A stretch of 64,000 nucleotides of DNA. Origin: Gonium pectorale (Eukaryota; Chlorophyta; Chlorophyceae; Chlamydomonadales; Volvocaceae). Position 1 is the first letter of the stretch. The number at the start of each line of letters is the position of its first letter. Position numbers and translations under genes: made by a program. The stretch is taken from contig LSYV01000007.1 of NCBI GenBank assembly GCA_001584585.1, positions 796,631-860,630 of the forward strand. The letters run 5' to 3'. The notes under the pieces are model-generated. The model saw nothing but the letters and a program-made list of their open reading frames with translations. It had not been told where the DNA came from and did not search any database. Positions 56,501-64,000 of the stretch are shown one piece after another.

Positions 56501-58109
56501 GGCGCATCGCCCCCAGGCCGACCACAAGCGACCGCAGCTGCGCCGCCGAGTAGAGGTGAAGGAATGGCGTCGCAGCATCGCACGCGGCCTCCATCCACGC
56601 AGAGGGAGGACGGTGCCCCGTGTTGCCCAGGCTGCTCATGAGGGTAGTTAGCGAGCCCGGCGCTGCCGCGTAAGCTGCAAGGTGCGGCCGCGTGGCATCC
56701 ACCACGGCTGTCAGCCACGCGGACGATGGTCGGTAGCATAGCGCACCAAAGCCACACACCATGGCGTGGAGCTCCAATGCAGACATGCTGCGGCTCGCCG
56801 GGGACTGCTGCGCTCGAGTAGGCTGCGTGGCCTCGCCGCTAGGCACGTCTGCCAACGGCAATGCCGAGTTCAGCCCCTTCCGCTGGCGCTTCCGCCGCTT
56901 CGCGTCGTGCTGCTCGGCGCCGTCGTCAACCGCTTGCCCCGGAGCGGCGGAACTGCTAGGCTGAACAGCTGCCAGGGTAAGGGCAGCTTCCGGGGCCGCT
57001 ACCCTCGCTTCCGCTGCCGCCAGCAGCTCCAATGCTCGCTGCTCAAGCTGCTCGAGCAATGCCACATCATTGTACCGGAGCCGTGACATGGCAGTCACAG
57101 CTGTGGCCACCCCTCGACCGTCGAGGCGGTTGCAGGAGCGTGACAAAACGGTGGCCAACCCCGATGCCATCGACGCAATCTGATTGCGTCGCGGCTCACC
57201 TTGCTGGCGCGGCTTCAGGCGAGCTGAGCCCATTTGCACTGCAGCACTGGGCGTGTCAAGCGCGCCGGCAGGCGAGCTGGCGACCCCGCCAGCTCCACTG
57301 TTAGGGCCCCCAGCGAGCCCATCGACGGAAGATGTGCGCCTTTGGCCACGCTGTCTGTGACGCTGACCCGAATGCCCCTGCCCCGAAGCTGCCATAGGAG
57401 CAGACGTGGACGCTTCGGCGTTGCTGCTGAGGCGCTGCTGGTTCAGCTGGTCGCTCCTGAACGGTTGCCGGGCACCTGCGCTATGCTGCATCTGCCGAGC
57501 CTCCAGCTCGCCAGAGCTCTGGCCACCGGCAGGCGGCGACGCGGAACCCGACCCAAATGTTGTAGGATTGCCGCCCGCGGGGACGGCGTAGCCCAAAGGC
57601 CCGGCCTCATCGGTGGCCTCCTCTGCGGCGGGGGCCACCTCTACCAGCTGCTGCAATGCTGCGCAGGCGTGGATATGGTTAAAGGACGGGCCGTGCTGAC
57701 GGTACAGGACCAGAAGCTGCGCCGTGCTGGTGCACTCCCGGATGGCGACGGTAAGCTGCGCAGGCGACGAGCTGGGCCCCGACAGCGGCCGCGTGCCGCT
57801 GTGCCGGCGTCTCGCCGGCTGGGACGAGCGCGTTGCTGCCTGCGGCCCAAAGTTCCGCGTCAAGTCAAATCCCCCTCTCAAAGTTCGACAAACGAGGCGC
57901 GTGGCAAAGCCTCGCACAACTCCAACTACTACCGCACCTGATTGGTCCGCGGCCGGTCGGAGCCGAGGACCAATGCTGGGGCCACATCGGAAGCAGGTTG
58001 TGCTTTGCATGTGTGAGAGCCGACTGAGCGCAACGCCGAGCACTGGCGGTGCGTCCAGAGCTTGACGGTCGCCTGGCCCGGCCGCCGTAGCTGCACTCGG
58101 CAAGCCCAC
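53598..58109 (-). CDS. Octotricopeptide-repeat (OPR) protein, TBC2-like organelle RNA factor
   Basis: The N-terminal half (ATG 58109, or 58010 giving MQSTTCFRCGPSIGPRLRPA) looks like an organelle-targeting sequence followed by an Ala/Gly/Gln-rich linker. OPR-like 38-residue units with a PPxxW core follow: YRPSSAWLTAVVDATRPHLA, HRPPSAWMEAACDAATPFLH, HLPNDPWVARYMDA, CRPRDNWMERFYERS, then in the next exon CRPSAEWLNTMLVG, FRPPEPWLQQFFNASFQRLP, RRPQRLWLEEFGRQLG, YAPLPAWLQGYEQH, and finally HGTWLDEIIQICAA. After about 55090 comes a disordered tail of more than 450 residues ending near SPDGPPGPDFSGCQ. OPR proteins bind specific chloroplast or mitochondrial mRNAs; Chlamydomonas TBC2, a psbC translation factor, has this repeat style and an Ala-rich context. 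The RNA target here is unknown. Exon edges in the middle are approximate. Confidence 0.82.
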
Positions 58110-58852
58110 CGATCCATTACCGCTGAGCTCTGATTGCTTGCGCTCAAAGCGACGACCAAAGCGGCATGGAACCCCCTACCCGAGAGAACCGGCACGATGC
58201 CATCAGAACCGCGCGGCGAACAAGCCGGATCCCTTGTTATGAATTCATACGTATTGTTTCATATGTTTTCAGAGATCTTCGGGGGTGGCATGAGCGAAAG
58301 CGGAAAAATCTGTGAATGAATCGTCTTTTGCCGCCTAGTATAGATCCTAAGCAATGTTGATAACCACCTCAAGCGAAAGGCAAGGGTGCTGGAGACTGCG
58401 AGTTGCGGAGTCTGCCGAAGAGCAAGCCTACCACCCCTTCCGTCCAACGTCAATCGTTCTTAACGACTTGACTCCTAACATACATACGAGCTGCATCCGC
58501 AAACAGCTCAGCGAGCAAAAGGCATGCAAGCAAGATGCACGACAACGGACGAGGGTGAAGAGTTTACACGCGGCCACTGAATTCCAGTTTGACGAACATA
58601 GCAGTTGTGCGCTTGCAGTTCGCAACGTCGAAGCATCTTGAAGCCTACCGACCCCATATCGCATGAGGACGAACCGTCGCAGTCCGATGCGAAAGGCCAA
58701 CATTAAGGTCTCTCATTATCCCTCCCAACATGCCCCCCTCCCCCAGTGAGGCCTAGCACGACCCCCGGGTCCGCCGCGGGGCTTCTGCCTGCCGTGCCCG
58801 CAGCCGAGGCCTGCAAAGCTGCTGGCTGGGTAAAGCCCTGCTAGCGAGAACC
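58110..58852. other. Intergenic region between the OPR and L2 genes
   Basis: Upstream of the OPR gene and downstream of the L2 gene. Short frames such as 58354-58641 (+) have no recognisable domain. A candidate minus-strand TGTAA for L2 lies at 58564-58568. Confidence 0.5.
58564..58568 (-). terminator. Candidate TGTAA polyadenylation signal for the L2 gene
   Basis: TGTAA on the minus strand, about 285 bp beyond the L2 stop at 58853. Confidence 0.4.
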
Positions 58853-60640
58853 CTACGCTTTCTTCTCTCCGTCACCACCGCCACCGCCTTGCCGGGCCCT
58901 CTTCTGCTCTGCTTTGAGCTTGGCGCGCCACTTCTTGGCCTGGGAGAACTGCTGGATGGTCTGGCCGTTGGCGCGCACCATGATGAAACGGTTGGATCCC
59001 TTGTTGCGCCGCCGCGTGCGCTTGCCCTTGGTGTACACGCCCCAAGGCGTGCATGAGGGCCGACCGCCGTTCGTTCGACCGCCGTGCGGGTGGTCGATGG
59101 GGTTCATGGCAATGCCGCGCACGGTTGGGCGCCACCCAAGCTTCCGCCGCGCACCCGCCTTTCCGTAGTTGGTGGACGAGTAGAGCGGGTTGCTGGCGAG
59201 GCCCACCGTTGCGCGGCAGTCCAGGGGCAGCAGCCGCGTCTCACCTGTTCACAGCCATTGGCACGGACACAGAAACGGGCGCAGAACATCGGAGGCCTTC
59301 AACTACTGACATGCGCCAAGTATCCACACAGGCCGCGTAGCAACAGGCCGCGGCGTGGCCACCTGAAACTCACAGCGAGTAGATGTATCTGCCAGAAACC
59401 CCACCGATCCTAATACAATTAAGGAGCCTCTCAGGAAAGTGATGTCCTGTCGATCTACGGTGCGGCAGCCGCCGCTACAATCCTGGTACTCCAAACACCC
59501 ACCGGACGGCATCTTCATGATTGCGTGCTGCTCCTGCTTGCCCAGGATCACGGCGTGCGTGTTGGCGCGGCGCGCGATCTGGCCGCCCTTGCCTGGATAC
59601 ATCTCCACGTTGTGGACGGGCACGCCTACCGGCACCTCACGCAGCGGCAGCACGTTTCCAGGGCGCACGGGCGAGCCGCTGCCTGACATGATCACGTCGC
59701 CGGGCTTGAGCTCGGCGGGGGCCAGGTGGTAGCGCGTGAAGGGCAGGCGGCCATCTACGGCAGGTTCGGGGCGGGAACAACTTGTGGGAGCGATTGAGCA
59801 CAGCGGGGCCTTCGGGTGGAAACGATGGGTACTGAGTCCAGAGGGGCACTGTCTGCTGGTAACAAGGCCGCATACGACGGACACATGATCCTCAGGTCGT
59901 TCCGTACACACGCATAGTTGAAAAGGGGTCCGATGCTCACAGGAGGAGAGGGGTCCCCTGGGCAGGCTGTGAACCTGAGGCCCCCATACACGTGGGGACC
60001 TGAAGGATGGTTGCGCACACTTCAGCGCTACAAGCACAGCTGTCCAGAGTCCGATCAACCACCCTGAACCCCTCAACGATCATTTGGATGCCCGCCTGCA
60101 TTGAGCCGGGTCCACGCTCGTCAAATAGCCCCGCCGCGCCGTACCCCGGCCGCCCTGACCTGGCGAATACTTGACGAGCGCCAGGAAGCCGGTGCGATTG
60201 GGGTCCAACTCCAGCCGCTGCACCACCCCGGGGATGCCGTCCAAGTCCTGCCGGTCAAAGTCAACTTTGCGGATCGTCTTGGGGTCGCCGCCGCCGCGAT
60301 GGCGCGTGGTGATGCGGCCCGTCATGTTGCGGCCGCCCGTCTTGTGCACGGGCACGGAGAGCGAGGGCACAGGCGGTCCCGTGTAGACGCCCAATGCATC
60401 ATAGTCGATTGAAATCTTGTGGCGCAGGCCCGGGGTACGCGGCTTCCAGTATATGAGGCCTGGGCCGTGTCGGGAAGCGTCATACCATGCGGGGCGAGGG
60501 AGGGCAAGGGAAGGAGTTGGAAGGAGTCGGAAACGCACCGTTCTTGTGCACAAAACGTTGGCAATATGTTGGGCCGACTGCCGAATGCGTCTCATAGGGG
60601 AATTGGTCGGTTGGGCAGCGACCACGCACGGGCCAGACAT
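58853..60640 (-). CDS. Bacterial-type ribosomal protein uL2, probably mitochondrial
   Basis: Three downstream exons close in phase: 60459-60160, 59754-59503 and 59244-58853. The first-exon junction is unresolved; starts at 60640 or 60595 ([19 protein letters not shown], presequence-like) are in one frame. Conserved uL2 blocks: [127 protein letters not shown], then PHGG and a Lys-rich tail. uL2 lies at the peptidyl-transferase centre of the large subunit. In green algae such as Chlamydomonas the plastid genome encodes its own rpl2, so a nuclear bacterial-type copy with an Arg-rich presequence is most likely the mitoribosomal protein (inference). Confidence 0.9.
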
Positions 60641-61698
60641 GTCAAGAGCTCAAGTCAGCGCCCCAGCCATGCCGCCACACATGCGAGCCGCATGGGGCAA
60701 ACCAGCAAAGCCACGCATTCAGATAGGGCATGTGCGTGACAGGCCAAAGCGTAAAATGCGCCAGAGGAGTTTAACCCACTTTTGTCCGTTGCAGCTTCCC
60801 CAAATGCACGCAAACCCTTAACTGGCAGCCTCCACGGTGGTGGTTTGTATGCATATAACCCCTTAACCGTGTTGTTTCTCACCTGGTAGCGGTTTGGTCA
60901 CTTTTACCTTGTAGCTGTACCTGGTCCGAATGAGTTGCAACAAGTTGAAATTGCCTACGCACAGAAAGGAAAGGCCAAAAGAGCGCGAGGTGATTACGCA
61001 CGACAGGGAATTATGGGCTCCGTTTGGCGTGCCAACCGGGGTTTATTCCCCAAGGAGGACCGGGGCCTTGCCCTTCAGCAAAACCATCCCCTCCGACCTG
61101 GCTGCAGCGCCTCTTGGACTGCACAGGTGAGCGACCCGTTGGCGGTGGGCTGTGCAAGACCCTCCTGCGTCGCGTGCACGCAATCGGTGAACCTTGGTGA
61201 GGGCCGAGGGCCACGATACCTAAGCTCACTTACAAGGGCGCTCGATGATCCCTTGGCGAGGGCCCTGGCGCATGACTGCGCCAAGCGCCGAAGCATCAAG
61301 CCGTTAGGGTGAGCAAGCCTCCCCCTGCCTCTATGGGGGCAGCCAAAGTTGTGAGAAAGAAAAGGATGCACCTAGCCTATTAGCTACCGTAGGACGAGAG
61401 GACGGAGTTGGGGACAAGGCACTAACGAAATAGAGCAATGTGGCCACACCAACAACGCGCCTCTCGCTCCGACATCATAGGGAGCATGTTCCTGCGCCAA
61501 CATTGCCCTCCTTCCACCGAAACCACGAACGAACAACCGCTGCTCAGTCTTACCAGCCGTGAAGACATGAACCTGATGCATCTATAAACATCAACCACCG
61601 GAAGCTGCAACGAACGCCAAGTTGACCTGGTCTCAGTGCGGCGAAACGACGCGCTTGCGTTTGCTTTCATTCTATCGGGTGCCCTCTAGTTGATCGCT
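60641..61698. promoter_or_regulatory. Divergent intergenic region, L2 / DNAJC17-like gene
   Basis: About 1 kb between two divergent genes. The frame at 60935-61312 (+) has a basic start (IAYAQKGKAKRARGDYARQG) but no domain and is followed by random-looking sequence; I do not call it. Both promoters and the unresolved first exon of L2 may lie here. Confidence 0.45.
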
Positions 61699-64000
61699 AT
61701 GGACGGCACAAAGCAGAATGCCTATACTATCCTAGAGCTCGAACCCGACCCGGACATTGACGAAGCCACCATTAAAAAGGCACGTGGCGGGGCGGAATGG
61801 TCGTGGTGTCTCGGAGGGTGTGAGCGCACAGGACATGCACACGCCAAAACCCGTGACCATGGACCCCTTCCCTACCGCCCTCCTCCAACTGCAGGCGTAC
61901 CGCCGCCTGGCCATTCTCAAGCATCCAGACAAAAACCCAGACAATCCGAATGCTGGTGTGTCAGGGGCTGCCTATGGACTCCGTCGTGTCGCCAATTGTC
62001 AGGCGGTGCTGCCAACTGTTATCAAGCTTCTGCCTCACGAATTCCACCCTGACGGTAGTGTTTGCCCTATCGCCGCCCAGCTGAGGAATTCAACGAGCTC
62101 AAACAGGCGTATGGGCTCCTGTTGGATAAGGCAGCTCGGGGCGCCCTGGATGACCTCCTCAGGTGGGAGGTTGGATTTAGGCAGAGCATTGGTGCGCCCT
62201 AGCCGATGGCGCAGCCTTGTTTATGGGCCCATGAGCCTGCCAAACTGCCGCTCGCCGCGTTAACTTGCTGCGCAGGGCCCAGGCGCAGCGGGCGGCCCGG
62301 GAGTCCGCTGTGAGCGACAAGAGGCGCAAGATGAGGGAGGAGCTGGAGCGGCGGGAGCGGCAGGTGCGGCTGCTCAGGCGGAGGTGTTACACAGCCGGGT
62401 CGTAGGCGTCGAGTTTGTCTAGGTGACTGTTTGGGAAGTAGCTTGGGTCGCAGATAAGTGGGAACAGGCGTGCCCAACGGGCACCGCGGGCCTGCAGTCA
62501 AGCGCAAGCGCTTAGGCAGGTATTGAGCTGTGTTATCGGGAACCCGGGATGGATCTGCATCTTGGATATGCGGCCGCAGATAGCCATGCTGCTTGCGCCC
62601 TCACTCCACCGCAGGCGTCAAGCGGCAGGTCCGAGGAGGAGCTCGCGCGGCAGCGGCTGAAGGTGGGCCCTCCCTAGGATGCAAAATATGTCTTGTGACA
62701 TGTCTGGGTGCGTTCTTTGGTTCGCGTGTTGTTCTAAAATGTGACGCGTGGAAAGCGTGCCCTGGTACGGCGCCCAACATGTCCCGCTGTCGTATGCCGG
62801 TATGCGTGTGCTCACGCTTGGGTTACGCTGGCGGTGCCAGGTCAGACTTGCGTGGGTATCCCACGTGGCTCAGTGACGCCTAAGTGATTCCGGGACGCGT
62901 TTGCTTCCCGCGCCACCTTCTTCAGGTGGAGCTTGAGCGCCTGCGCCGCAAGGCAGAGGAGGAGCAGCTGCGGCAGAGGCAGCAGGCGGCCGACCTGGCG
63001 GCGGCAATCGCAGCGCAGCGTGCAGCTGCCGCAGCTGCGGCGTCCGGGGCGGACGCGGCTCAGAGCGGGATGGGCGATTGGGGGCCTGGCGTTCCGTCAA
63101 CCTCATACGGGGGAGGAGGCGGAGACGGTGGCGCGCCAGGGGAAGTACAGGCACAGTTGCGGCGGACGCTGAAGGCAAGTGGCATAGCCCTCAGGAGGAG
63201 GTCCCAGGCATTTCCTCTTCCCCAGGTTGCCAAGGCCAGATCTGTCGTGCGCACTTGGATAGCGAGTCTTCGGTAACGGCAAGTTAGGTACGGTACACAC
63301 GCTTGGAATCCGCTCCCAGTGCCTGCCCCTAACGTCGGACCCTGCCCACTTCCCCGTTGGCATCCAGGTCACTTGGGACCCCACCTGCCGGGAGTACAGC
63401 ACCGAGGAGCTGCGGGCTGTTTTCGGGACGTTCGGGGGCCCCGTGCAGGATGTGGTGCTGCGGGACCGCAAGAAGCGGCGGAAGGCCACCGCGCTGGTCG
63501 TGATGCCGAGCGAGGCTGCGGCCGCAGCGGCGGCGGGCAGCGTGTGCGGGGACACAGGCGAGCCGCTGCTGGTTGTGCCGCTTGTGGCGGAGGTGGCGGA
63601 CGTGCAGTTGGACGGGGAAGGAGGGCCACCGCCTACAGAGGTGGCGCCCGAGGCCGTATCAGCAGGCGCGGGACCGGGCTCGGCCACAAGTGTAGGAACC
63701 GACGGCCTCTTGCCCCCCGGCGGCCCAGGGACAACTTCGGCGCCGCTGCTGCAGCGGCCAGCAAGGTTGCCGGACATGGCAGCGGCGGCGGGGCGCCCCC
63801 TATTCCCAGGGGCAGCGGGTAAGCCAATGTTTCCCGCTGCCGCTGCCGCCGCGGCCCCTGGCCTGGGATTACAAGGTGGAGGCCTTTACCCGTCGGCTGC
63901 AGCTGCTTCGGGCCCAAGCTTCCCGTCAACCTCGGGGCGGCCTGCGTTCCCGGTTGCGGTTGGGGCGGGTGCGGCGTTTCCCAGCTGGCGGACCGCCACG
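61699..64000 (+). CDS. DNAJC17: DNAJC17-like J-domain/RRM protein (3' end beyond window)
   Basis: Seven exons close in phase: 61699-61779, 61895-61955, 62081-62169, 62277-62363, 62615-62662, 62926-63174 and 63368-64000, the last cut by the window edge. The J domain is MDGTKQNAYTILELEPDPDI, AYRRLAILKHPDKNPDNPNA with the HPD motif, and EEFNELKQAYGLLLDKAARG. It is followed by a charged coiled coil (DKRRKMREELERRERQ, VELERLRRKAEEEQLRQRQQ), an Ala/Gly linker, then an RRM: LKVTWDPTCREYSTEELRAV, FGGPVQDVVLRDRKKRRKAT, ALVVMPSEAAAAAA. This order (J, coiled coil, RRM) is that of DNAJC17 / yeast Cwf23, spliceosome-associated co-chaperones. A Pro/Ala-rich C-terminal extension runs off the window. Introns 1 and 6 appear to use GC rather than GT at the donor. 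Confidence 0.9.

Noticed and set aside
60935..61312. 125-residue plus-strand frame between L2 and DNAJC17
   Set aside because: Only the first 30 residues look protein-like; there is no domain or splice support, and it may be promoter or untranslated sequence.

Overview
The window is nuclear DNA from a green alga, most likely a volvocine/chlamydomonadalean relative. The support is GC-rich coding sequence split by many short GT-AG introns, long Ala/Gly/Pro/Ser-rich linkers inside otherwise conserved eukaryotic proteins, an octotricopeptide-repeat (OPR) organelle factor, candidate TGTAA polyadenylation motifs, and a CCCTAAAA-type telomere-like motif. No bacterial operon, rRNA, tRNA or CRISPR array was seen. 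Exon structures were read by eye from conserved protein segments and splice-site phase. Where I list exon coordinates the phases close exactly; otherwise I give only the gene span. A 20-N assembly gap lies at 16318-16337.

Layout, left to right. 1-1020: intergenic, with a GC-rich motif present twice. 1021-6180 (-): TFIID subunit TAF6. 6181-10236: about 4 kb without a supportable gene. 10237-12371 (-): plastid-type NmrA/SDR NAD(P)-binding protein. 13060-13655 (+): small coiled-coil protein. 15090-17642 (-): low-complexity protein interrupted by the gap. 18304-22866 (-): WD40 protein with a membrane segment. 23113-26370 and 27445-29997 (+): tandem pair of MBOAT-type wax synthase genes. 30463-30764 (+): 46-residue microprotein. 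31521-32957 (+): mitochondrial ISCA2. 34124-40815 (-): DCAF8-like WD40 CUL4 adaptor with a giant low-complexity insertion. 41073-41646 (+): Mediator subunit 22. 41860-42718 (-): unknown protein with an apparent 2-nt frame slip. 43126-43743 (+): COX7C-like subunit. 45166-50166 (-): RH58-like DEAD-box helicase. 50454-52710 (+): secreted cupin. 53598-58109 (-): OPR/TBC2-like factor. 58853-60640 (-): bacterial-type ribosomal protein L2, probably mitochondrial. 61699-64000 (+): DNAJC17-like J-domain/RRM splicing co-factor, cut by the window end.

The genes do not form one pathway. There is a mild concentration of organelle proteins (ISCA2, COX7C, L2, the helicase, the OPR protein, the NmrA protein) and of gene-expression machinery (TAF6, MED22, DNAJC17). 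Genes often alternate strand. At least four divergent pairs share intergenic spacers of about 250-410 bp, and a 98%-identical 103-bp repeat sits in two different convergent spacers 19 kb apart. The most unusual observations are that repeat, two GC-AG introns in one gene, a 35-nt inferred intron in the cupin gene, and intron loss or gain between the two wax synthase paralogues.
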